A DNA stretch of 43,267 bases, taken from positions 1 through 43,267 of the forward strand of contig NZ_JAAHGH010000061.1 of NCBI RefSeq assembly GCF_010672525.1. The letters are read 5' to 3'. A program made the position numbers and the translations under genes. Position 1 is the stretch's first letter. Every line of letters starts with the position of its first letter. This DNA comes from Okeania sp. SIO2B3 (GTDB taxonomy: Bacteria; Cyanobacteriota; Cyanobacteriia; Cyanobacteriales; Microcoleaceae). The notes beneath the pieces were generated by a model that worked only from the letters and a program-made list of their open reading frames with translations, did no database searches and had not been told where the DNA came from. Shown in pieces: positions 28,099 through 36,551 of this stretch.

Positions 28099-28545
28099 AT
28101 GTAGATGTTGCCTGATTTCTTTGGGTTAGGCGATCGCCCTTCAAAACACTACTAACTCTCAAAAATTACGGCATAATCTCAAAAAACTGACAATGCTTAC
28201 GTTGAAATAATAGTCAAATTTTTCTTCTATTGCTCTATACGCAATAGTCAATACATTTTCTCAAGTACCCAAACAGAATAGTCAAATTTTTCTTCTATTG
28301 CGTATAGACTTTTTTTTAAGGATTTTTTAGATTACGCAATACAGATAAAATAATGTATAGAATTCTATTACTTGCATTTATTGCAAAGTAGATAGCTGAA
28401 CAAGTTGGTAGTTGGTTACGATCGGCTAAAGAGACAGAAGGTAGTTGCAAAGGATCGAGTGAAATGGACATTTTATAATTTGCAGCTCATCAAACTACAA
28501 TATTATGATAATTTTCAAAAGACAGAATAAACTAGACTTCATCCA
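28099..28545. other. Intergenic with a 25-bp direct repeat
   Basis: AATAGTCAAATTTTTCTTCTATTGC occurs at 28209-28233 and again, exactly, at 28277-28301. Shorter pieces (acgcaatagtcaa) lie between. The spacing and single repetition do not fit CRISPR. No gene seen. Confidence 0.5.
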
Positions 28546-29266
28546 ATGACAAAAAAAACAAAAAAAGTCGATATTAGTAGTAAACGTTTAATTGGAATTG
28601 CCCCCAGTCGTTGGGTAGAATGGGTGACATAAATTACCAATATTACTGTCGAATAAATAATCTCTTCAGACTTCCAATGGGTAAGTCGAGAAGGGGATGT
28701 TTTGCTCAGTGTTTCTAGTCAAGAACATGGAGAATTTCTGGTCCTCAATGAAATGCAATTAAGATATGTTCAACAATTATTAATTATTAATTATTAATTA
28801 TTAATTATTAATTATTAATTATTAAACGCCTTTTGTTCCTATTCTCAAAGGTGGAGGAGAAGAAGCAACTGTGAGACAAGCATTACAACTTTTACGGGAG
28901 GATGAAGAACTCTTAGAATTAGAAAACTTACTAGCATTTTTTGCTACCTTTGTATTAAAGACGGAAATAGTACAACAGATAATGAGGTGGGATATGGCAG
29001 TTTGACAACAATCTCCTTAGTATCAACAAATTTTACAAGAGGGAGTAGTAATTGGCGAACAACGCGGAATTGAAATTGGTCAACAAATAGGAATACTTTC
29101 TGGAATAGAACTAGGATGAGAATTGAAATTTTGCTCCTCAGGAAAAGAGATATTTTCAGAGATTAATGCTATTGAAAATATTCAGGTTTTAGAAACAATT
29201 CTTGCCTCTCTCAAAACTGTGGAAACTATCGAGCAATTACGGCAAATTTATCAGTCAAATTCTTAA
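28546..29266 (+). pseudogene. Rpn-type nuclease/transposase family gene, decayed
   Basis: From ATG 28546 one reads KRLIGIAPSRWVEWVT, then SSDFQWVSREGDVLLSVSS and GEFLVLNEMQLRY, with stops between. This pattern is typical of cyanobacterial Rpn/PD-(D/E)XK family proteins. After 28770 the conserved middle is missing and replaced by a heptanucleotide run. The frame resumes with the C-terminal part (EEATVRQALQLLREDEELLE, then a coil ending IEQLRQIYQSNS) and stops at 29266. At least five in-frame stops make it non-functional. Confidence 0.75.
28768..28825 (+). repeat. Heptanucleotide microsatellite
   Basis: A run of about seven TTAATTA units (phase variants read attaatt) joins two halves of the Rpn-type pseudogene and replaces its missing centre. 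Similar shorter AT runs occur at 22185, 23768 and 3180. Confidence 0.8.
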
Positions 29267-29472
29267 ATTAGGGACTAGGGGACCCACCCCTAACCCCTCC
29301 CAGGAGGGGAGAAGGGGAATAGGGAGTAGTTAGGAAAAACGAGAATTCTGAATGCGAGTTTTGTTTCCTCCCCTCTAATAGCGCATCATCTGAAGAACTT
29401 GAAGTTGAAAAAAGACCGACCTCGCACATTTCCCGAAAGAGGCCGGCACAAAACATTTGTGAATAAGGCAGG
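29267..29472. repeat. Dispersed hairpin repeat
   Basis: Bases 29280-29318 contain cccacccctaacccctcccaggaggggagaagggg. The same hairpin core occurs in either orientation at about 7385, 11915, 17812 and 33960. A gap with no gene. Confidence 0.6.
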
Positions 29473-30441
29473 CTACAGAAGTGATTCTATAATTTCAATA
29501 ATGTCATCCGCCTCCTTTAAGAAGTCGTGCTGGGGTGTAAAGACGGAACCATTCGCGTATCTCGGCTTGCTTGAGCTAGGACCGTGATCTGCATCAATAG
29601 CCTTCCGCCATCTCTCTGCGTGGGTTCTCCACTGCAGCGTATTAACAAGCTCGGGTGCTGTGAACCAGAGATTCCAAGTAAGTACGTTGCCCTGCAGTAG
29701 CATATTGCCAGTAGCAATATTGAAAATATCTAGGACTTTTTGGTTGAAGGTATCGACAGTGGGATGATTTCTCGTTATGATTCTACCAATTTGCACTTCT
29801 ATATTCCCAACTGCCCATGCTCTTGGGTGTTTAGCAAAATCAGGAACTTCAAATGTTTTGCTTTGGCCAGCCATAATTGGAAAGATAGGTTGAACGGGGT
29901 TTCCAACCTTATGAGTATAGACCTGAATCGCGTTTGCTTTGTCCGAGGGAAAGGGCAGAGATTCTCTGGCAAAGAGATCCCATGCTTGCCGAACCAGCCA
30001 ATTTTGGTGGGAACTTGGACTAAACCAAATCTTAGCTTCTACAGTCATATCCGCTGCTAGGTCTAGCTCCCGATTTGTCTCGTTAACCCAACCTCTCTGT
30101 CCGGTAACACTAACTTCTACATTCAGGCAAGCTATGTTAGGAGCACAAGCACCTTGCTGGGGACAGATGATAGACCATATTCTCCCTGTATCGTCATAAC
30201 CGATGCTGGAAATATCGTGGGCAAACCTCTGAAAACACCTGGAACTGGGGTCTCCTTTAATGGTTTCCCAACTGAATTCTGGCCAATATATACGTTGCTG
30301 GCGTTTGATTCTGTTAATGTTGTCCATGTTACACAACATTGGCAACGAATTCAGGTTTGGATCTGGATAGGCAAAGGCGGGATTTGATTCAGCGAACCCG
30401 CCTATCCATCCTGGTGGGACATTTGAATTTTGATTAGACAT
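29473..30441 (-). CDS. Unrecognised 322-aa protein
   Basis: Not recognised. A soluble protein without signal peptide or membrane helices. The N-terminus (PPGWIGGFAESNPAFAYP) is rich in Pro, Gly and aromatics. The middle has several Trp residues and strand-like segments (SVTGQRGWVNETN, VEAKIWFSPSSHQNWL). There are two close Cys pairs near residues 103-110 (CPQQGACAPNIAC). Its DNA looks richer in G+C than its neighbours, and no homologous gene or operon partner is next to it, so recent transfer is possible. The frame is uninterrupted and a long ORF of this composition is unlikely by chance. Confidence 0.6.
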   Translation of the reverse strand: MSNQNSNVPPGWIGGFAESNPAFAYPDPNLNSLPMLCNMDNINRIKRQQRIYWPEFSWETIKGDPSSRCFQRFAHDISSIGYDDTGRIWSIICPQQGACAPNIACLNVEVSVTGQRGWVNETNRELDLAADMTVEAKIWFSPSSHQNWLVRQAWDLFARESLPFPSDKANAIQVYTHKVGNPVQPIFPIMAGQSKTFEVPDFAKHPRAWAVGNIEVQIGRIITRNHPTVDTFNQKVLDIFNIATGNMLLQGNVLTWNLWFTAPELVNTLQWRTHAERWRKAIDADHGPSSSKPRYANGSVFTPQHDFLKEADDIIEIIESLL

Positions 30442-30758
30442 TATAAAACTTTACTTTATTTAGTTAGGGATCAAATTGAGAGCTATCCAACTTACAAAAT
30501 TATTGTACTGCCATACTTCTGAAAAAATAAACTATTGGTCTCTTCTATGGTCTAGTTAGGGTTTGCGCTCAAAAGTCTTATGGGTGAGGGTAGGAGACAG
30601 GAGACATATGTCAATAACCTGAATTATGCTCACCCTGCACTCTACTGAATCATGCTAATTAGCAGAGCGATCGCTACTCCCTCCTAACTCCTGACCCCTG
30701 TTAATACCTACAATGTCCTAAAATCAATAAAGTTAATCATCAACTTAGGGAACTAGCA
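30442..30758. other. Intergenic with a TAGGGTTTGC repeat end
   Basis: Bases 30556-30600 (tagggtttgcgctcaaaag, then gagggtaggagacaggagac) match the repeat ends at 344 and 17752. The gcvT promoter should lie in 30690-30750. No gene. Confidence 0.5.
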
Positions 30759-31892
30759 GTGGCCAAATCAACAGAATCTAATACACAATCTCTTTCTCGC
30801 ACACCTCTATATGACTTATGCATTGAACTTAAGGCCAGAATGGTAGAATTTTCTGGGTGGGAAATGCCAGTACAATACACCAGCATCAGTACCGAACATG
30901 AGGCAGTACGCACCAAAGCTGGAATGTTCGATATTTCCCACATGGGTAAGTTTATCGCTCAAGGCCACGACTTAATCGAAAAAATTCAACTTTTAGTACC
31001 TTCCGACCTGAGTAACTTAGAACCTGGTAAAGCTCAATATACTGTCTTATTAAACTCCCAGGGAGGTATTATTGATGACTTCATTTTCTATCGTCAAAGT
31101 GATGACCCCATCACCAATGAAGCACGGGGTTTTATGATTGTTAATGCTGCCACTAAAGCTAATGATAAAGCATGGATATTAAGTCATCTAGAAAATAGTG
31201 GTGTGAAATTCCAAGATATTTCTGAGGAAAAAGTGTTATTAGCTGTGCAAGGTCCGGAAGCAGAGTCTTATGTGCAGCAGTTTGTGAAGGAAAATTTGGC
31301 ATCAATTGGATTTTTCGGGCATTCAGATATTACTGTATTAGAACAACCTGGTTTTATTGCCAGAACTGGTTACACTGGGGAAGATGGGTTTGAAATTATG
31401 GTTGACCCGTCTGTGGGTGTGGAGTTATGGCGTAGTTTGTTGAGTGCTGGCGTTACTCCCTGCGGTTTGGGAGCAAGAGATACTCTACGTTTAGAAGCTG
31501 CAATGGCACTTTACGGTCAAGATATTGATACTGAAACTACTCCTCTAGAAGCGGGTTTAAGTTGGTTAGTTCACCTAGATAAAAAAGGAGAATTTATTGG
31601 TCGCCAGGTCTTGGAAACACAAAAAGCAGAAGGAGTCTCAAAACGTTTGGTAGGTTTAGAAATGCTCGATCGCTCTATTGCTCGTCATGGTTATCCTGTT
31701 TGGAGTGATGGCAAAGTGGTAGGGGAAGTTACTAGCGGTACTAAGTCTCCTACTTTAGGGAAAGCGATCGCTCTAGCTTATGTACCTAAAAAATTAGCTA
31801 AGGTAGGTCAAAAATTAGAAGTAGAAGTTAGGGGTAAAAATTATGCAGCTATTGTTGTTAAGCGACCCTTTTATAGAAGGAATAGGGAATAG
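30759..31892 (+). CDS. gcvT: Aminomethyltransferase, glycine cleavage T protein
   Basis: Transfers the methylene group from the aminomethyl arm of the H protein to tetrahydrofolate, releasing ammonia. The 377 residues match the family along the whole length: PLYDLCIELKARMVEFSGWEMP, EHEAVRTKAGMFDISHMGK, GGIIDDFIFYR with the conserved catalytic Asp, GYTGEDGFEI, GLGARDTLRLEA and a C-terminal barrel with GEVTSGTKSPTLGKAIALAYV. It begins at GTG 30759; no ATG fits before the conserved N-terminus. The partners gcvP and gcvH are not in the window, as often in cyanobacteria. Confidence 0.95.
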   Translation: MAKSTESNTQSLSRTPLYDLCIELKARMVEFSGWEMPVQYTSISTEHEAVRTKAGMFDISHMGKFIAQGHDLIEKIQLLVPSDLSNLEPGKAQYTVLLNSQGGIIDDFIFYRQSDDPITNEARGFMIVNAATKANDKAWILSHLENSGVKFQDISEEKVLLAVQGPEAESYVQQFVKENLASIGFFGHSDITVLEQPGFIARTGYTGEDGFEIMVDPSVGVELWRSLLSAGVTPCGLGARDTLRLEAAMALYGQDIDTETTPLEAGLSWLVHLDKKGEFIGRQVLETQKAEGVSKRLVGLEMLDRSIARHGYPVWSDGKVVGEVTSGTKSPTLGKAIALAYVPKKLAKVGQKLEVEVRGKNYAAIVVKRPFYRRNRE

Positions 31893-32173
31893 GGAACAGG
31901 CAATAGGGAATAGGGAAAAATTACAACTCTATTTATTAGTGTAGACTGCAATTTTTCGCTATTTTCAAAGGTTATTTTTTTGTCGTAGTCATTGCAATAG
32001 CAATAGTAGTCTGTTGTAATTATTTTAGTCAAGGGGAATGATAGTGGGAGCATCTTGCTCCCTTGTTAGGTGTTGTTCGTCCCCATCTACCATTAAACTA
32101 TTATTTTTTTCTTCCTCCTTCTTCCTTCTTGCTTCTTCCTCCTTCCTCCTTCCTTCTTCCTCCTTCCTTAAAA
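31893..32173. other. Gap with polypyrimidine microsatellite
   Basis: Bases 32108-32170 are an irregular CTTCCTC/CTTCTTC run ending five bases before the next start codon. It lies where the ribosome site should be and gives a spurious N-terminal extension (SSFLLPPS-type) to the next reading frame. No hairpin terminator is obvious after gcvT. Confidence 0.55.
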
Positions 32174-32668
32174 ATGAAACATCAAGAATTACCTGTTATT
32201 GGTTGGCGAGAATGGATAGCATTACCCGAAATTGGAATTACTAGAATTAAGGCAAAAATTGATACTGGTGCCCGTTCTTCTGCTTTACACGCTTTTGATA
32301 TTAAAACTTTTGAAATTCACGGAAAACCGATGGTAAAATTTAAAGTTCATCCCCAACAACGAAATACCAATCTAATAGTAACTGCTGCAGCAGAATTAAT
32401 AGATGAACGAAAAGTTCGTAGTTCTAGTGGCGAAACAGAATTACGTCCTGTAATTTTAACTGAAGTCAATTTAATGAACAAAAAATGGCAAATTGAACTA
32501 ACCTTAACTAATCGGGAATTAATGGGATTTAGAATGTTATTGGGGCGACAAGCTGTGCGAAATAATTTCTTAATTAACCCTGGTAAATCCTATTTAGATA
32601 CCAATTCAAAATTTAGTCAAAAAAATGGTAGAAAACAACAAAATGAAAATCGCTGTTTTATCTACTGA
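32174..32668 (+). CDS. Retropepsin-like ATP-dependent zinc protease family protein
   Basis: I start at ATG 32174 ([19 protein letters not shown]), because the 37 residues before it are translated microsatellite. The 164-residue protein has the aspartic-protease-like [16 protein letters not shown] motif and [14 protein letters not shown], features of the DUF785/RimB-like family that is usually encoded beside rimK. Its end overlaps the start of the rimK-like gene by 26 bases. The combination suggests modification of a target by rimK and trimming or regulation by this partner (inference from the family's gene context). No usual ribosome site is seen, as the microsatellite occupies that place. 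Confidence 0.85.
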   Translation: MKHQELPVIGWREWIALPEIGITRIKAKIDTGARSSALHAFDIKTFEIHGKPMVKFKVHPQQRNTNLIVTAAAELIDERKVRSSSGETELRPVILTEVNLMNKKWQIELTLTNRELMGFRMLLGRQAVRNNFLINPGKSYLDTNSKFSQKNGRKQQNENRCFIY

Positions 32669-33524
32669 CCCCACTCTTTATTCAACCAGAAAATTAGTAG
32701 AAGCTGGAGAAAAACGCGGTCACGAAGTTCAGGTTATTGATTACCTACGTTGTTATATGAATATTACTTCAATGAAGCCTCAAGTTATTTATATCGGTGA
32801 ACCTTTAGAAGGATTTGATGCTATTATTCCTCGCATTGGTGCTTCTCAAACATTTTATGGCACGGCGGTAGTTAGACAGTTTGAAATGATAGGAGTTTTT
32901 ACAACAAATCCTTCTCAAGCTATTTCTCGGTCTCGTGATAAATTACATTGTTTGCAATTATTAGCTAGAGAAGGAATAGGATTACCTGTGACTGGTTTTG
33001 CTCATTCAACTCAAGATATTGATGGTTTAATTAATACTGTTGGTGGCACTCCTTTGGTAATTAAATTATTAGAAGGAACTCAAGGAATAGGAGTAGTTTT
33101 AGCTGAAACTTATCAAACAGCTAAGTCAGTTATTGAAGCTTTTCGTGCGTTATATGCTAATATTTTAGTACAGGAATTTATTGAAGAAGCAGGTGGTGCA
33201 GACTTGCGGTGTTTTGTAGTAGGAGATAGAGTAATAGCAGCTATAAAAAGACAGGGAGCTGAGGGAGAATTTCGCTCAAATTTGCATCGAGGTGGTAAAG
33301 CAGAAAAAATTAAATTGAGTCCAGAAGAACGCTCAACTGCTGTGCGTTCAGCTAAAGCAATGGGGTTGAGAGTTGCTGGAGTAGATTTGTTACGCTCTAA
33401 TCATGGCCCAGTAGTGATGGAAGTGAATTCTTCCCCTGGTTTAGAAGGAATAGAAGCTGCTACAGGAGTAGATGTTTCTGGTAAAATAATAGAATTTTTA
33501 GAGAAGAATGTAGGAAAAGGCTAA
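32643..33524 (+). CDS. rimK: RimK-family ATP-grasp amino-acid ligase
   Basis: Adds amino acids, classically Glu to the C-terminus of ribosomal protein S6, using ATP. From ATG 32643 ([21 protein letters not shown]) it has 293 residues, the standard length. ATP-grasp motifs are in order: [19 protein letters not shown] (ATP-binding Lys), [29 protein letters not shown], and [13 protein letters not shown] with metal-binding Glu and Asn. A start six codons earlier (32625) is possible. It overlaps the preceding gene, so expression is coupled. The true substrate may be another protein or peptide. Confidence 0.93.
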   Translation: MKIAVLSTDPTLYSTRKLVEAGEKRGHEVQVIDYLRCYMNITSMKPQVIYIGEPLEGFDAIIPRIGASQTFYGTAVVRQFEMIGVFTTNPSQAISRSRDKLHCLQLLAREGIGLPVTGFAHSTQDIDGLINTVGGTPLVIKLLEGTQGIGVVLAETYQTAKSVIEAFRALYANILVQEFIEEAGGADLRCFVVGDRVIAAIKRQGAEGEFRSNLHRGGKAEKIKLSPEERSTAVRSAKAMGLRVAGVDLLRSNHGPVVMEVNSSPGLEGIEAATGVDVSGKIIEFLEKNVGKG

Positions 33525-34120
33525 GTCCGCGATCATATTGAACCTACATTCCCCACTACAAAACGTAGCATAAAAACATAAGTCAAAAGTCAAAAGCAAG
33601 AAGTCAAAAGTAAGAAGAAAATTATAGTAGTCAATAGGAGTCAACGATTTAGAAAAAAAGGGTCAAACCTTGCCATAACAACAATGATAAAAAATCTAAT
33701 GCACAGTTTTAGCTGAAACGGTCTAGTGGATTGTTTCACCTAAAATAGTGCATTAGCTTTTTTCATCACCCCATCCCCCCATCACCCCATTTTCTATTGC
33801 AACATTTTAGCTGAAACGGTCCAGTAGTTATATCAAATCCGGTTAATTGCACATAGAATCCTGTTATACCAGTTTGATAAATCTTTGCTACAAATATTTA
33901 GGTTACTGCTATTGAGTCAACCCACCCCTACCCCTCCCCAACCCACCCGCGGGTCTCTCCCAGGAGGGGAGGGGAAGACAGGAGGACTGAGTCGTATGGG
34001 AATAGGTTTGATACCATTTTTTATGTAGTAATTTATCTTTTTCGTCCAATAGATATTTCCTACAAATTATTTTAATACTGCTTATTATTTGTAACATTCT
34101 TTTTTCACGCTTGGTATTAT
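33525..34120. other. Intergenic repeats
   Basis: No gene. It holds a half-element (about 33690-33723, acagttttagctgaaacggt), the MITE-like element 33724-33826, and the GC-rich repeat at about 33915-33975 (cccacccc, cccacccgcgggt, ctcccaggaggggagg). Confidence 0.6.
33724..33826. mobile_element. MITE-like element, TAGTGGATTGTTTCA ends, second copy
   Basis: Ends TAGTGGATTGTTTCACCTAAAAT and ATTTTAGCTGAAACGGTCCAGTA. The interior is the reverse complement of the 18973-19105 copy with a single GTTGCAATAG unit. A third partial end lies at 26640. Confidence 0.7.
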
Positions 34121-34211
34121 CAGGACTTACGCAAAGGCACTATTTATAGAGTCCAAGTACTATTGGACAATAGTTTTGAGCGCTATATATGGCGTATCTG
34201 CGTAAGTCCTA
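34121..34211 (+). mobile_element. 91-bp MITE, copy C
   Basis: Ends CAGGACTTACGCA and TGCGTAAGTCCTA, flanked by ATTAT on both sides (34116-34120 and 34212-34216). The central palindrome is ACTATTGGACAATAGT, 34159-34174. Noncoding. Confidence 0.9.
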
Positions 34212-34216
34212 ATTAT

Positions 34217-34696
34217 ATAATATCTGTTTATAATTCTATAATTACTTCAATATTAGACATCTCCACCAAAAGAGGCATCAGGAGGAAATAATTGATAATT
34301 TCTGTACGATAATTAATTTGATTTTTGATTATTGTAGATGTCTATTTAGGGCTTGCTGAATAAAGCTAAAAGTCAGGTAGCTTAAGGTAATGAAGCTTTT
34401 TATATTCAATTTATCTCCTAAGTTATTGGCTCTTATTTGCATCAATTTACTGAAATTTTCTGCTGAAGTTCAAGAAAATTTCTTCACATCAAATGGCGAA
34501 ACCATTGCCTGTTCCCCCATCTCCGCGTCTGATGCGTCTCCGTGTCCTACCCCCACCAACCAATTTTTTCAGCAGACCCTATTTAATCTCCCCTACTCCC
34601 CCACTCCCCCACTCCCCTACTCTCAACTATATAATCTGACTTCTAACTTCTGACTCCTGACTCCTAAGCAATTAAGATTAATATCATACACGCGCT
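34217..34696. other. Intergenic, repeat-derived
   Basis: Bases 34345-34366 (tagggcttgctgaataaagct) are a repeat end whose inverted partner is near 34557-34576 (aattttttcagcagaccctat). The stretch from 34660 (aattaagattaatatcatacacgc) recurs at 7438-7470. Reading frames across 34390-34653 encode only repeat-like sequence. Confidence 0.5.
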
Positions 34697-36514
34697 TCAG
34701 CAACGCCGCAAAATTTTTCCCTGATGCACTAATTTGTAAAATTCCTGTGCAGAAATAGGGGGACTAAAAAGATAACCCTGAATCATATCGCAATGGTGTT
34801 TTTGTAAGAATGCTAGTTCATCCTCTGTTTCCACTCCTTCCGCTACAACAGTAAGATCTAGTTGACGTGCCATCTGAATCATTGCAATCACAATGGCTCT
34901 GTTCTTGGAATGTTTGTGAATATTGGATAAAAACGAGCGGTCGAGCTTGAGAGTATCAAAAGGAAATCGATAGAGATAGCTCAGAGACGAATAACCAGTG
35001 CCAAAATCATCGATCGCTAGATTCAGTCCTAGGGTTTTGAGAGCTTCTAACTGTTGCTGGGCTATATCGATATCTTCCACCAAAGCACTTTCAGTCAACT
35101 CCAACTCTATAAAATTAGCACTGAGTTGGTGATTTAATAATATTTTGGAAAACTTCTGCTGTAACTGAGGTTGTCGAAGTTGATAACTTGAGATGTTAAC
35201 AGCCACTTTAAAGTCTTTGAGCAGCTCATCTTCTTTCCATACTTGGAGTTGTTTGCAAGTATTTTCTAATACCCATTCCCCAATAGTTTCAATCAAACCA
35301 GTAGCTTCTGCTAGAGGAATGAATTCTGTTGGAGATATGAAACCTGACTGTGGGTGATGCCAACGCAAGAGAGCTTCAGCACCAGAAATTTTACCTGTTT
35401 TTAGGTCTACTTTTGGTTGATAATAAAGCTGAAGTTGTTCGCGGTCGATCGCATAGTGTAAATCTGTTTCTAGAGCCAACCAGTTAGTATTGCTGGTTTT
35501 ACCCTGTGAGCTATGGAATTGATAACGATTACCTCCTTGCTCTTGGGCTTTTTGCATTACTAAATGACAATCTTGTAATAAAGAGAGAAAACTCTTGCTG
35601 TCACGAGGATAGAGCGCTCCACCCAGGCTGGCTGTGAGAAAAACTTCTCGCTCTCCAATAATATAGGGATTGGCAATTGTTTTTAATACAGAGTTAGCAA
35701 CTTCGCTAGCTTGACCCAAGTACTCAACAGGCTCCAAAATCAGGATAAACTCATTGATATCTGTACGAGCAACAACATTATTTTTCCCTACTACCTCAAC
35801 AATTCGCTTGGCTACAGTTTGCAGTAGATAGTCTGTTTCTTGACGATTCATGTATTGGTAGATTCTATAGAAGCGATCGAGGCTCAGACAAAATACTGGT
35901 ATGTAAAGAGATTGCTGGAAATGAGAGTGATTGTTTACTATGGGAAGTGAAAATCTATTTACTATCTCTTCAAACATACTTTGTAAAACTTTCCTAGTGG
36001 GTAGGTTCGTCAGTGGGTCATATTTGTGCAAACGCTCTAACTTTTGGTAAGCATCTTCGAGTTTACAAGTATATTCAGCTTGGGCAGCAACAACTGATTG
36101 ATGCTTTTTCAACGTAATCTCTATAGTAGTTTTTAAGTCTAGAATTTGAAAAGGTTTAATTAGATAACCATAGGAGTGTGTATGTTTTGCTCGTTCAATG
36201 GTATCATCATCAGCATAAGCTGTGGTAAAAATTACTGGAGACTGGAATTGTTGATGGATTTTTTCTGCTGCTGTAATTCCGTCAATCTCGCCTTGAAGCA
36301 TGATATCCATGAGTATCAAATCTGGATTTGTTGTTGCAACCTGTTGTATTACTTCTTCTCCGGAGTGAATAACTCCGACAATTTCATAGCCTAGTTTTTG
36401 TAAAACCATCCTGAGGTTTTCCGCCACAATTAATTCATCTTCAACAATCAGAATTTTAGTAGTTGCAGTGTAGTTAACTTGATTATTTGTTGCAGAATGG
36501 GTAGGGATTTTCAT
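34697..36514 (-). CDS. Response regulator with degenerate GGDEF and intact EAL domain
   Basis: A 605-residue cytoplasmic protein. The receiver domain (about 19-128) has Glu25/Asp26, phosphoacceptor Asp70 and Lys120. A coil leads to a GGDEF-type domain (about 160-335) whose signature is DINEF (252-256), so cyclase activity is unlikely. The EAL domain (about 350-600) keeps GAEALLRW (Glu380), VNISSYQL, ELTESAL, DDFGTGYSS and AEGVET, as expected for a working c-di-GMP phosphodiesterase. It starts 37 bases after a sensor kinase transcribed in the same direction, so phosphorylation by that kinase probably tunes c-di-GMP breakdown (inference). Confidence 0.93.
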   Translation of the reverse strand: MKIPTHSATNNQVNYTATTKILIVEDELIVAENLRMVLQKLGYEIVGVIHSGEEVIQQVATTNPDLILMDIMLQGEIDGITAAEKIHQQFQSPVIFTTAYADDDTIERAKHTHSYGYLIKPFQILDLKTTIEITLKKHQSVVAAQAEYTCKLEDAYQKLERLHKYDPLTNLPTRKVLQSMFEEIVNRFSLPIVNNHSHFQQSLYIPVFCLSLDRFYRIYQYMNRQETDYLLQTVAKRIVEVVGKNNVVARTDINEFILILEPVEYLGQASEVANSVLKTIANPYIIGEREVFLTASLGGALYPRDSKSFLSLLQDCHLVMQKAQEQGGNRYQFHSSQGKTSNTNWLALETDLHYAIDREQLQLYYQPKVDLKTGKISGAEALLRWHHPQSGFISPTEFIPLAEATGLIETIGEWVLENTCKQLQVWKEDELLKDFKVAVNISSYQLRQPQLQQKFSKILLNHQLSANFIELELTESALVEDIDIAQQQLEALKTLGLNLAIDDFGTGYSSLSYLYRFPFDTLKLDRSFLSNIHKHSKNRAIVIAMIQMARQLDLTVVAEGVETEDELAFLQKHHCDMIQGYLFSPPISAQEFYKLVHQGKILRRC

Positions 36515-36551
36515 TGTAATACCTCCAAAGATAATATAATTTTTTGAACTT

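Noticed and set aside
28209-28301. Possible CRISPR array
   Set aside because: Only two full repeats, one spacer-sized gap containing partial repeats, and no cas gene in the window.
32063-32173. N-terminal extension of the zinc-protease-family protein
   Set aside because: The 37 extra residues are translated pyrimidine microsatellite; the family N-terminus begins at the later ATG.
34390-34653. Plus-strand frame of 87 codons
   Set aside because: Ends in Pro/Ser-rich translated repeat (ctcccccactcccc) and lies between inverted repeat ends; not a credible gene.
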